A stretch of 64,000 bases of DNA. Origin: CAVYXZ01 sp965223835. GTDB taxonomy: Bacteria; Chloroflexota; Anaerolineae; Aggregatilineales; Phototrophicaceae. The stretch is from NCBI GenBank assembly GCA_965223835.1, contig CBDCXQ010000001.1:1798001-1862000 (forward strand), given 5' to 3'. The translations under genes and the position numbers were made by a program. Each line of letters opens with the position of its first letter. Position 1 is the first letter of the stretch. Shown here one piece after another: positions 52,995 to 62,744 of this stretch. The notes under the pieces are model-generated. The model was given only the letters and a program-made list of their open reading frames with translations. It had not been told where the DNA came from and ran no database searches.

Positions 52995-54556
52995 ATGATC
53001 ACCAACCAAACTCTGACTCGACCTGCTACACTTCAAGAATTTTTTGTACGCCGTGAACAGACTATAGGCGCAATACAAGCAGAAAGTGTCAAACAGGCAA
53101 TGGCTTTCCAGCCACAATCTGACGATGTTTTCATTACACCCTACGGCAAGTGTGGTACGACATGGTTACAGCAAATTGTCCAGAGCCTGCGAACACGCGG
53201 TGATATGAATTTTGATGACATCACAGAAGTCATGCCGTGGATAGAGAAGGTATACCAAATAGGCATTGACTTAGATATTCCTCAACCCGGTACATTTCGA
53301 GCGTTTAAGAGCCATATGGGATGGGACTCAATACCCAAAGGTGCGCGTTACATCGTCTCTTTCCGCAACCCGAAAGATGCTCTGGTTTCGGGGTACAACT
53401 TCCTGAATGGCTATTGGTTTGAAACAGACGGAACATCGCATGACGAGTTTGCCAGAGTTTTATTTATGAATTATCGGGGTGAACACTGGAATGGCAGTTA
53501 TTGGGGGCATCTGGTCTCATGGTGGGAGCAACGACAGAATCCTCAGGTATTGCTCCTTTGTTACGAAAATATGAAGACTGATTTACACGGTACGGTGCGG
53601 ACGATTGCCGAATTTCTGGGGATCGAACTCGATGAGGAGTTATTTGAGATTGTGGTCAAACAGGCATCATTGGACTTTATGAAGGAACACAAGTCGAAGT
53701 TTGCTGACCCACGCTTTCAGGAAGCTAGTGCAAAACATAACTTTCTACCACCAAGCGACACAATGGTGAAAGTCAAAACTGGGCGGGTCGGTGATCATCG
53801 CACGCAGTTACCTGATGAGATCGCGGTTGCAATGGATGCTATCTGGCAGGAGACTGTCACACCGAGAACGGGATTGGCTTCCTATGACGATCTGCGGACG
53901 GAGATGTCTCCTCTTCCAAAAAACGTTTCGGCACAGATCAACCAGCGATTTCTTGATCGAGATTACAGCGAGAGAATGGAGATGATCTACAAACATGCCG
54001 ATCAGAATCTAGATGCCGTTCCATGGGCAAATGCGACGACTCATCCGCGATTGGTCGAGTGGCTGAAAAAAACGATCTGCAAGGCAAAGGCGGACGGGCT
54101 ATTGTGTTGGGGTGTGGTCTGGGTGATGATGCCGAAAAATTAGCTGAACTGGGTTTTAAAGTAACCGCATTTGATGTGTCACCAACTGCAATTGAGTGGG
54201 CAAAACAACGTTTTCCACAGTCAAATGTCGATTATCAGGCTGCTGATCTGTTTAAACTGCCAGCAGAATGGCAAGGTCAATTTGATTTCGTTCTGGAAAT
54301 ATATACAATTCAGGTACTGCCTCTATCGGTACGTGAACAGGCACTTCAGGCAATTCCACCCTTGCTCAAAACAGGTGGACAACTGCTTTTGATGTGTGGG
54401 GCACGTGAACACGACACCATTCCAGAGGGTCCTCCCTGGAGACTATCTAGGCAGGAATTGACGACACTTGAAGATTGCGGATTGACCCTCGTTTATGAGG
54501 AAGATTTTGTGCCAGATACCGGCAGACGACAATTTCGGATGGTGTATCAGAAATAA
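52995..54556 (+). pseudogene. Sulfotransferase-methyltransferase fusion with A7 frameshift
   Basis: GAAGGAG precedes ATG. Residues 1-310 are a PAPS-dependent sulfotransferase: PYGKCGTTW (residues 49-57, PAPS loop), RNPKDALVSGYNF, and GRVGDHRTQL. In the same frame the protein continues into the N-terminus of a class I SAM methyltransferase (MEMIYKHADQNLDAVPWANAT...LVEWLKK). At an A7 run (54066-54072) the methyltransferase moves to the -1 frame, where GRAIVLGCGLGDDAEKLAELGF and the rest continue to 54556. One extra A gives a single protein of about 520 aa. It is a pseudogene, slippage-controlled, or a sequencing indel. Without the shift the product stops at 54143. Confidence 0.85.
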
Positions 54557-54674
54557 TCCAATCGTATCAATAAACCCTTGTGTCTATCCGCAAAAAAACA
54601 TAGATTTCTTACAAAATACTCAGGCCATTACAAAAGGGTGTTTGATGTGGAAGTTTCTTTTTCGAATCAGGGTG

Positions 54675-55079
54675 TGACCTGCCCCCCAAATACTACAGGT
54701 GGCGTCATGAATATGGGGGGATGAACAAAAGCGAAGTATGGCGGCTCAAGGAGCTGGAACAGGAAAATGCGCGGTTGAAGAAACTGGTCGCAGAGCTATC
54801 GCTGGACAAAGCGGTCCTGGAGGAGGCGGTGTCAAAAAAACGACCAGCCCAGCCAGAAGTCGCAAGATGGTTGAACAGGTGCAGAATGTGCTGGACGTGT
54901 CAGAACGGCGCGTGTGTCGGGTGCTCAAACAACCACGGTCAACGCAGCGCTACCAGCCCATCGAAGCGCCTGAGACGGCAGCCTTAACAGCTCGGATCAT
55001 TGCCCTGACGAGTGAGCATGGACGCCACGGCTACCGGCGGATCACGGCGCTGTTGCGCAACGAAGGCTGGCAGATCAAT
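54675..55079 (+). mobile_element. IS3-family remnant
   Basis: Starts with an IS3-like end TGACCTGCCCCCC (54675-54687). The OrfA part keeps only its coiled coil (MNKSEVWRLKELEQENARLKK..., from 54721), its HTH being lost. OrfB begins in the -1 frame after an A7C slippery run near 54835-54842 (VQNVLDVSERRVCRVLKQPRSTQRYQP) and is cut off after HGYRRITALLRNEGW near 55078. The catalytic domain is missing. Confidence 0.8.
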
Positions 55080-55278
55080 CTCTTGAGATTGCAGCTTGTG
55101 CGGTGTCGTCTAGCATTCGGTTTGAAACCACGCTCGTCACATCGTTCAGATATGTTGAGTTTGTGAACTTCAAAGTCTACTCCTTGAAGTAGGGATACCA
55201 ACGTGGTAACGTCAGTAAGGTGATGTGATCGGTGGTAGAGTAGGGTGGGACAAGCAGTATACACGTGAGTCCCCAACT

Positions 55279-55443
55279 CCCGTCGCTCCCGAATGGGTTA
55301 ATCCCCTTGAATTCAAGGGGATTTTTGCTTTGTAGCTAGTGCGGGATCAATGGGGGTCGATCCCTCACTGGCTACGCTATTTTGCCTCGAAAAACCGAGT
55401 ATCAGCAGGTGGTCAAAGCGCTTTTGGCGGTCGCGTAAGCCTC
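55279..55443. repeat. Rearranged copy of the dispersed repeat
   Basis: Core (one base different) at 55279-55293 and a 24-bp palindrome at 55300-55323 are in one orientation. From 55350 the other half follows in inverted order and ends with the conserved frame RKTEYQQVVKALLAVA and a TAA (55436-55438). It appears to be a fusion of two half-repeats. Confidence 0.65.
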
Positions 55444-55849
55444 ATTCGACCCTAAAATCTATTTGGCTTCGTGGCCTTTCGACCCACTCACCCCTGTTCC
55501 CAACGACCAGTGTGGACCATAGAACTATTGGACAGAATTGCTATGATTCCTCTTTCGCTATCATCTGCAAAGGATCTCTATGCTCTCTCAGCTTTGGTCT
55601 AATTCGTTCCAGAAAAACCACACTATTACATTGGCTTCGTGATTCGTTGCGAAAGAAATCGCAATTGATGCTCTCTGGTCTTCGCATCAGGATTACTGAT
55701 CGTCTACCCGTAGGTCAAGTTGATGGCGAAGCCACCTTTGTCAGTTGAACCGCAACACGCGTATTCCCAATACAGAGTGCATGTAGCTTATCTCGCATGT
55801 ACAATCATAGCCAGGTCTTCACTCATTAAACCGCGGGGCAAAGAATATC
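55444..55849. other. Intergenic region before LAL regulator
   Basis: No gene recognised; overlapping open frames here lack ribosome sites. It should hold the promoter of the regulator at 55850. Confidence 0.35.
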
Positions 55850-58822
55850 ATGAACATGCCACAGAATTCACCTCTTCTGGTTGGCAGGTCAGAGGAAATC
55901 GATCACCTGCGTGCGCTACTGAAAAGAGCGGAACACGCGCATGGTCAGGTCTTTTTGATTACTGGCGAAGCGGGGATCGGGAAAACCCGGCTGCTTGCGT
56001 CGTTGGCGCAACTCGCAATGCAGAACGGATTTAAAGTCGTTCGTGGCGAATGCGTGGAACAGGATCAGGATTTCCCATATGCGCCCATTGTCGATGGACT
56101 TCGTAGTCATTTTTCAACAGCCTCTTCAGAGGACGTGCGTCGCATGGTTTCCCCATTTCATTCAGACATTGTCCGGTTGCTGCCTGAATTGGCGCTGCGC
56201 CTTGAAACGCAACCCGCACATGCTGCGCTTGAACCCGAAGCTGAAAAACACCGGTTGTTTGAAGTTCTCGTACAAATCTATCAACAACTGGCTGCTACTG
56301 GCTTGCTACTTATTTTCGAAGATGTTTATTGGTCTGATGCCACCAGCCTGGAGTTCTTTCGGACGCTTACCCGGCGAATCCGCAGCCTGCCGATCCTGGT
56401 GGCTCTGAGCAGTCGGTTGCCAGCTCTGGACAGTGAGATTGCACGATTGCAATTGTATTTTGACCGTGCTGATAATGCCCGGACAATATCTTTAAACCCG
56501 CTGACGGACATGGAGATTGAGCAGCTCACGAAATCGTTATTACAGACCACGAATCCGATGCATCCAGTCCTGTTGGAGAACCTCAAGACACTGGTACAGG
56601 GAAATCCCCTGTATACAGAACAGATCGTACACATCCTACGACAAAGCCGGCAGATCAATCTAGTGAATGGTACCTGGATAGCTACCAGCACGACAAGTCA
56701 CGTAGAGATTCCCACAACCATTGTACAGACAATCGGGCAACAAATGGCGCGCCTCAACGAGTCAGCGAAACACGTTGTTCAACTAGCTGCCGTGATAGGA
56801 CGCCAGTTTGAGCTAAATGTCCTAATGCAGCTCACCACCTTTGATGAAGCAACTCTGACAGGGCTGTTGAAAGAACTCATCGGCAACCGTATCTTGAACG
56901 AAGTGTCGCAGGATCGATTCAGTTTTCGACACGCTCTACTGCGACAGACAGTGTATGACAGTCTCTTGATACGCGAGCGCCAGGTGCTCCATCAGACGAT
57001 ACTGTATATCCTTGAAAAGTCTGTATTAGAACAGCCCGATTCGCGGCTCGCTGAGTTGGCGCACCACGCTCATCAGGCACAGGCATGGTCATCAGCACTG
57101 CAATACGGACTCCAGGCAGGTCAACATGCTTTATCACTTCATGCTCCCCGAGCTGCGGTCGAACATTTCTCACGTGCAATCGAGGCTGCACAACAACTGG
57201 AGGACAGTATCTTCCTGGACTTATTGCTGATGCGGGGCGCCGCCTATGACATTCTCGGTGAGTTTCAATCGGCATTAGATGATTACGAATCAGCACTGAA
57301 ACTGGCCGAACAATATGGTGATCACAGTACCATATGGAATACACTAATCGCCGTTGCACTCCTGTGGGCATCCCGAGACTACAATCAGGTCAGAGTATAT
57401 TGTGAACGTGCTCTGAAAGTCGCCGAGGCGATTAAAGACTCACGATTGATCGGTCACAGTCTCAACCGATTGGGCAACTGGTATCTGAACACAGGTCAGT
57501 CTTATACGGCGCTTGATTACCACAAACGTGCATTGGCGGTGTTTGAAGAATTGAATGATCTGGCGGGCAAGGGCGAGACGCTTGATCTTCTGGGTATGAC
57601 AAGCGGACATGTGCTTCACCTCAATGATCAACTCACCTATTATCAACAAGCGGTCGAAATCTTTCGCGAGCTCGATGATCAGAAGGCGCTGGCATCCACT
57701 CTGGCAAATCTAGCGCAGTGCATAAACGATTTCAGGTACGCAGAAGAGGCGGGCGACATCGCGCGCCAAGTACGCTGGTACAGTGGTGAGGTTTACGCGT
57801 ATAACATAGCAAGCTATACCCATTCGCTTTATGGACACTTTGCGGAGAGCCTTTCCTATTTGCAGCGTGGACTGGAATTGGTGCAGGTCATCGATCACAA
57901 GCAGTGGCACGCCGCATTGCGGATCTTTAGTGGTTTTGTTTACAGAGATCTGCTGGAATTGGACACTGCCGCCAGCGAAGTTGCGCACGGGATCGAGCTT
58001 GCCCGGTCGGTGGGTTCTCACTGGTTCGTTGTGATGGGATGCGGTTTGCTGGCGCAGATCCGCATAAGGCAGGGACTGTTTGATGCAGCAGCCGAGTTGC
58101 TTGCTGAGCACCCCGTGCCAGACCCCCGGCCCATGCAGTATGTGATGAAAATGCTTGCCGAAGCCGAATTAGCATTAGCCCGCGGGGATGTCGAAAGAGC
58201 GCTGTCGTCGAATGAACGATTGCGACAGGTGGTGTTGCTGGATCAGGAATCTGTACCCCTGAGCACATTTGGCGGGGTGCCTTATCTGGTAATCCAGGCG
58301 CGTGCTGTGACGTTGCTGAACCGTCACGACGATGCGCTAGATTTGCTGCAACGCGCCCGACGAATTTGTGAGGATGCCCGCTTTATACCGGCACTCTGGT
58401 GGGTGGAGGTTGCGGCCATTCAGGTTGCGAGACACCACGATCCAGAGATGGCACAGGACGCGATTGGGCGGGCACGTGCTTGCACGCGCAAGATGGCGGA
58501 AAATATCCCCGAAGACCTGCGTACCCGATTTGTTCAACGCGCCGAAAAACAGATCGCGTCTGCACAAACCCCACCGCAGCGGTCTCATCAAAAGCCAGCG
58601 GAGGTGATAGCCTCTCAGTCTCAGCTTACCCGACGCGAGATTGACGTTGTGCGAGAAGTTGCACTGGGAAAGACCAACCAGCAAATCGCGGACGACCTGC
58701 ACATTACGGTTAAAACGGTCGAGACGCACCTGACCCGCATCCTTTCTAAACTCAATATGACCTCGCGCACTCAGGTTGCATTGTGGGCCGCTGAAAACAA
58801 CCTTACCTCACATCCTGAATAG
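55850..58822 (+). CDS. LAL-type LuxR regulator with AAA ATPase
   Basis: 990 aa. N-terminal AAA ATPase (LVGRSEEIDHLRALL; Walker A GEAGIGKTR; Walker B LLLIFEDVYWSD), a central TPR-rich region (YTALDYHKRALAVFEELNDL) and a C-terminal GerE HTH (LTRREIDVVREVALGKTNQQ, about residues 920-980). This is the standard LAL/MalT-like order, unlike the five regulators with an N-terminal HTH. LAL proteins often activate secondary-metabolism or sugar genes. Its targets may include the adjacent SnoaL-like gene 119 bp downstream. Confidence 0.9.
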   Translation: MNMPQNSPLLVGRSEEIDHLRALLKRAEHAHGQVFLITGEAGIGKTRLLASLAQLAMQNGFKVVRGECVEQDQDFPYAPIVDGLRSHFSTASSEDVRRMVSPFHSDIVRLLPELALRLETQPAHAALEPEAEKHRLFEVLVQIYQQLAATGLLLIFEDVYWSDATSLEFFRTLTRRIRSLPILVALSSRLPALDSEIARLQLYFDRADNARTISLNPLTDMEIEQLTKSLLQTTNPMHPVLLENLKTLVQGNPLYTEQIVHILRQSRQINLVNGTWIATSTTSHVEIPTTIVQTIGQQMARLNESAKHVVQLAAVIGRQFELNVLMQLTTFDEATLTGLLKELIGNRILNEVSQDRFSFRHALLRQTVYDSLLIRERQVLHQTILYILEKSVLEQPDSRLAELAHHAHQAQAWSSALQYGLQAGQHALSLHAPRAAVEHFSRAIEAAQQLEDSIFLDLLLMRGAAYDILGEFQSALDDYESALKLAEQYGDHSTIWNTLIAVALLWASRDYNQVRVYCERALKVAEAIKDSRLIGHSLNRLGNWYLNTGQSYTALDYHKRALAVFEELNDLAGKGETLDLLGMTSGHVLHLNDQLTYYQQAVEIFRELDDQKALASTLANLAQCINDFRYAEEAGDIARQVRWYSGEVYAYNIASYTHSLYGHFAESLSYLQRGLELVQVIDHKQWHAALRIFSGFVYRDLLELDTAASEVAHGIELARSVGSHWFVVMGCGLLAQIRIRQGLFDAAAELLAEHPVPDPRPMQYVMKMLAEAELALARGDVERALSSNERLRQVVLLDQESVPLSTFGGVPYLVIQARAVTLLNRHDDALDLLQRARRICEDARFIPALWWVEVAAIQVARHHDPEMAQDAIGRARACTRKMAENIPEDLRTRFVQRAEKQIASAQTPPQRSHQKPAEVIASQSQLTRREIDVVREVALGKTNQQIADDLHITVKTVETHLTRILSKLNMTSRTQVALWAAENNLTSHPE

Positions 58823-58824
58823 AT

Positions 58825-58840
58825 TCAGGGTTATCCCTGA
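58825..58840 (+). terminator. Weak hairpin after LAL regulator
   Basis: TCAGGG-TTAT-CCCTGA directly after the stop, followed by CTTTTC. A short stem with a poor T-tract; termination is uncertain. Confidence 0.4.
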
Positions 58841-58941
58841 CTTTTCGTGGCGTCGGCTAAATCAGGGTTACCTCGGACGACTCCTGCCTTCATTTCGTCT
58901 ATGCTGTTCTCAACGTCAAATGATGAATAGAGGAGTTCAAA

Positions 58942-59364
58942 ATGGAAACAATGAAGGAAGCAGTGGTAATCGGCGCACTCAATGAGCTTATGAGCACTTG
59001 GGAGTCCCGTGATATAGATGCCATCTTAGCCTGTTTAGCGCCCAGCGCTACTCTGAGCATGTACGGGACGGGTGCCGACGAGAAGCGAGTTGGGCTGGAC
59101 GAGATTCGTGCGCAGATTGAGCGCGACTTTACACAGTCAGAGTCGTTCAGTGTCACCCTGGATTCGAACATTGTAGGTATCAGCGGTACAGTTGCATGGA
59201 TTGCCTCCGATGTCACGATTACGTTCAAAGTGCCCGGGGCGGACGCAAAGTCGTTCCCTGCGCGGTCGACCACGGTGATGCAGGAACACGATGGTCGCTG
59301 GTTGGTCGAACACTCGCACCTGTCGGTGGCAGCTGGTGGTCAGGAAGAGGGGCAGTCGTTCTAA
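58942..59364 (+). CDS. SnoaL/NTF2-like (DUF4440-type) protein
   Basis: 140 aa, AGAGGAG before ATG. The pattern LMSTWESRDIDAILACLAPSATL...DEIRAQIERDF...TVMQEHDGRWLVEHSHLS fits the SnoaL_3/DUF4440 group. The ligand or reaction is unknown. It follows the LAL regulator, comparable to the SnoaL gene near the regulator at 37901. Confidence 0.8.
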   Translation: METMKEAVVIGALNELMSTWESRDIDAILACLAPSATLSMYGTGADEKRVGLDEIRAQIERDFTQSESFSVTLDSNIVGISGTVAWIASDVTITFKVPGADAKSFPARSTTVMQEHDGRWLVEHSHLSVAAGGQEEGQSF

Positions 59365-59450
59365 ATACGCGAACCCGATTGCCTTTTACTCGCCTAAATA
59401 CATATTGCATTAACTTTGAAGCCGGGCTGCGAAAACGCAGCCCTTAGACT

Positions 59451-59694
59451 GGTCTATCTCCACCAAAATGGAGTAATAACCTTCCAGGATAAGGTGATTT
59501 GAGTACGCGGGTTCGACCTTGCATTGATCCCGCGCTGGCTACGCAGCAAAAATCCCCTTGAATTCAAGGGGATTTCACCATTCGGGAGCGACGGGGGTCG
59601 CTCCCTCACTGGCTGCGCTATTTTGCCCCGAAAAACCGAGTATCAGCAGGTGGTCAAAGCACTTTTGGCCGTCGCCTGAACCTCTTTTAGACTA
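59451..59694. repeat. Dispersed palindromic repeat, full copy
   Basis: It holds the 26-bp perfect palindrome (59550-59575), the core in reverse (59581-59596) as part of a perfect 9-bp dyad (GGGAGCGAC at 59584-59592, GTCGCTCCC at 59597-59605), and the conserved frame RKTEYQQVVKALLAVA ending at TGA 59677-59679. Matches 47126-47362 in inverse orientation over the whole length. Confidence 0.78.
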
Positions 59695-60107
59695 CAAGTT
59701 CTGTTGTCGCCGCAGATTCTCCACGATTGTGAGCGACATAGACCCCAGCACACTTTCATCGCGACTGACACCTCCGACTGCGGCGTTAAGGTAAGTTCGC
59801 GCCTGATGCCAGTCAATAGCGTTTTGCCTCAGAGATTCGTGTTTGGTCTGATCGCTTCGCGTAACTGCTTCTTTTGCATATCAACATCCGCCTGTTTCTA
59901 TCGTTGACGTGACGATAGCTGAACTCGAGTGAAGCGAACGTTTGACGTAATTTGCAGTGAGGCAGAAGACAGAGTAGATAATTATCGCTGGAAAGCACCA
60001 GTGCCACATCTACGGCTGCAATCTGTGGACTGATCGAAACAATATCGCAAAGTTCGTAAGATGTCGTAAAATACCTTTAGCGAGTTCCATTTTTTGAAGA
60101 GTATTTT
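59695..60107. other. Intergenic region before regulator
   Basis: No gene supported. The last 100 bp are AT-rich and should carry the promoter of the regulator at 60108. Confidence 0.35.
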
Positions 60108-62744
60108 ATGGTCGATATGTCTGCTGACTCAGACGGTCTGAGCGAATCCTTGACCGAGCGTGAGCAGGAAATACTAACCTGTATGGTGGACGGTTTAGCC
60201 AACCGTGAGATTGCCGAGCACCTGCATCTCGCGCACCGCACCATCAAATGGTACATCTCACAAATCTACAGTAAATTGGGGGTCAGCAGCCGTGAAGAAG
60301 CTATTACACTGGCTGCTTCGTGGGGTCTGTTGGCCCTCGTGCCGGACACACGGAAATCAACGACCCGCAATAACCTGCCGATACAACCGACCTCGTTCAT
60401 TGGTCGTCAGCGCGAATTGGTCGAAATCGCCAGTTTGCTAGCTAATCCTGATGTACGCCTGCTGACGATTCTCGCTCCGGGTGGCATGGGCAAAACCCGG
60501 TTGGCGCTGGCCGCTGCCGAGCAGCAACTCGGACGTTATGCGGACGGCGTGTTCTTCGTGCCATTGGCCCCCCTCAGTTCACCCGACGACATCGTGACGA
60601 CCATCGCCGCTAGTGTTGGCTTCAGCTTTTCGGGGAGTGAGCCGCCACATAGGCAGCTGCTAGATTACCTCCACGAACGTCACCTGCTGCTCGTGTTGGA
60701 TAATTTCGAGCATCTGCTGGACGGTGTGCCGTTAGCAGCAGACATTCTCCAGGCTGCGCCCGATGCCAGGGTACTGGCGACCTCACGTGAGAAGCTCAAC
60801 CTCACTGGTGAAACGGTCTTCTCGCTTTCAGGTTTGGAGTTTCCCGATTGGGAGACGCCCGAAGACGCGCTGGCATACGATGCAATCCAGTTGTTCGTGC
60901 AGAGCGCCCACCGCGTCTGGCCCAATTTTAGATTGCAGGCGGATGAATTGGACCATCTGACGCGCATCTGCCGGTTGACGGCGGGGATGCCGCTGGCGAT
61001 TGTGCTGGCGGCAGGCTGGCTGGACATGCTGACAGTGGAACGGATTGCCGCAGAAATTCAGCGGGGGATCGACATTCTGGAGACGGAACAGCGCGATGTG
61101 CCGGAACGCCAGCGGAGCGTGCGGGCAACGTTTAATTATTCGTGGGGACGATTGAATGAGGCAGAACAAAGCGTCTTCATGAAACTGTCCGTGTTTCATG
61201 GCGGCTTTACACAAGAAGCAGCGGAGGCAGTGGCCGTGGCATCATTGCGCAGCCTGCGCAAGCTGGTTGATAAGGCGCTGGTGAGTGTGTCCACCAATGG
61301 CCGTTATGAGGTGCATGAGCTGCTGCGGCAGTACGCGGAGGAGCAGCTGGTTGAGGCTGGAGCAGCTGAAGCGGCACGGCAGGCGCACAGCGCTTACTAC
61401 ATGGGATTCATGGCTGAGCGGGACGCGGACATCAAGGGGCAGCGGCAGCAGGCGGGGCTTCAGGAAATTCGGGCCGACTTCGAGAACGTCCGGCAGGCCT
61501 GGCGGTGGGTAGCGGAGCGAAGGCAGGTTGCTGCGTTCAGCCGGGCGACGTTGGACTGCTTGACGAATTTCGCTGACATGAATTTCAGTGCGCTGGAAGC
61601 GCATGCGCTCTTGAGCCATACCATCAGCGCTTTCCAGCCCGCCACCGGGCAACCACCCCATCCCCTCTGGGATCAGGCGGTGGTGCGTCAGCAGGAGGTC
61701 AATTATATCCTCATTCAGCCGACCGATCATGTCCGGATTAGGAGCATCCTGGAACGCGCCCGCGCTCGCGGTGATACCCACGAGATGGTTCACTGTCTTA
61801 TCGTGTTGTGGAATCATGCTTTCGGGATGCGTGACTACACCAACCCGGTGGGCGACGAAGCCCTGGCGCTGTCGCAAGTCCTGGGTGACCCCTTCTACAT
61901 GGCTCGCGCATTCAACAATGACGCTTTCAGCAGGTTGAATGATCTCGAACATCGGCGCGAATGCCTGCGCCAGAGTGCGCAGTTTCGACGGGAGATTGGC
62001 GACCGCTGCAATCTGTGCTTCTCGCTGGCTCAACTGACAGCATGTCTGGCCGAAGCAGGCGCCTTCGCTGAAGCTGATCAAGTCCTAGACGAGGCGTCCA
62101 GGGTTCAGCATGAAATTGGCAAGACCCCGGTTTATGTGGCGGTACTCGCCTTCAAGGCGCAGCTCGCCTTCTGGCGGGGCGAATTCGATCTGGCGGCTGA
62201 ACTCCTGCAAACCGGGCAGGCATTTGCCGGGGGACGCATCTACACCGGCTTCAGTTATCATTACCCGGCATTGTTGAGTTGGGTTACGGGCGTTCGGGGT
62301 GACTATGAACAGGCCTATGCTTTCGCTCAGCAACTCGCCGGCAAATACTGGGCAACGACCTTTTTTATGGTATGGCGGCTCGGCTGGGGGTTGGCCCTGG
62401 CACAAATCGGCTTGGGGAACCTGGCTGCCGCCCGCCAAGCCTTGCACGACGTTCTGGATTTGACACAGCATACGTTCCAAGCGCCTAGTGTTCAGCAGTT
62501 TTGTCTTCCGCTGGCAGCGGTGCTGGCGGGGTCATCGGAACGGGCTGTCGAACTATTGGGGCTGGCGTACAGCGCCCCGAAACAACTCACGGGCTGGATA
62601 GCCCACTGGCAGTTGTTGACCGATTTTCAGCGCGACCTGGAAGCGGCACTGGGGATAGACCGGTACACGGCGGCCTGGGAGCGCGGCGCCAGGCTCGACC
62701 TGACCGCCGCTGTGGCTGAACTGCTGGTCGAGTTGGCCGACTAG
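60108..62744 (+). CDS. LuxR-HTH/NB-ARC/TPR transcriptional regulator
   Basis: 878 aa. N-terminal GerE HTH (LTEREQEILTCMVDGLANREIAEHL), Walker A APGGMGKTR, Walker B LLVLDNFEHLLDG, GMPLAIVLAAGW, then TPR-type helices. Closest in layout to 47440; both end with the segment ELLGLAYSAPKQLTGW/ELLGLAYAAPPELTGW. The stop TAG (62742-62744) lies inside the left inverted repeat of the adjoining IS, so the native C-terminus may have been altered by the insertion. Confidence 0.88.
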   Translation: MVDMSADSDGLSESLTEREQEILTCMVDGLANREIAEHLHLAHRTIKWYISQIYSKLGVSSREEAITLAASWGLLALVPDTRKSTTRNNLPIQPTSFIGRQRELVEIASLLANPDVRLLTILAPGGMGKTRLALAAAEQQLGRYADGVFFVPLAPLSSPDDIVTTIAASVGFSFSGSEPPHRQLLDYLHERHLLLVLDNFEHLLDGVPLAADILQAAPDARVLATSREKLNLTGETVFSLSGLEFPDWETPEDALAYDAIQLFVQSAHRVWPNFRLQADELDHLTRICRLTAGMPLAIVLAAGWLDMLTVERIAAEIQRGIDILETEQRDVPERQRSVRATFNYSWGRLNEAEQSVFMKLSVFHGGFTQEAAEAVAVASLRSLRKLVDKALVSVSTNGRYEVHELLRQYAEEQLVEAGAAEAARQAHSAYYMGFMAERDADIKGQRQQAGLQEIRADFENVRQAWRWVAERRQVAAFSRATLDCLTNFADMNFSALEAHALLSHTISAFQPATGQPPHPLWDQAVVRQQEVNYILIQPTDHVRIRSILERARARGDTHEMVHCLIVLWNHAFGMRDYTNPVGDEALALSQVLGDPFYMARAFNNDAFSRLNDLEHRRECLRQSAQFRREIGDRCNLCFSLAQLTACLAEAGAFAEADQVLDEASRVQHEIGKTPVYVAVLAFKAQLAFWRGEFDLAAELLQTGQAFAGGRIYTGFSYHYPALLSWVTGVRGDYEQAYAFAQQLAGKYWATTFFMVWRLGWGLALAQIGLGNLAAARQALHDVLDLTQHTFQAPSVQQFCLPLAAVLAGSSERAVELLGLAYSAPKQLTGWIAHWQLLTDFQRDLEAALGIDRYTAAWERGARLDLTAAVAELLVELAD

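Noticed and set aside
47126..59694. CRISPR-like array from the recurring palindromes
   Set aside because: The repeats are kilobases apart with no regular spacers, and no cas genes are present.
61242..62081. Antisense open frame of 279 codons within the regulator at 60108
   Set aside because: Mirror of a coding strand with recognised HTH, NB-ARC and TPR domains; no ribosome site.
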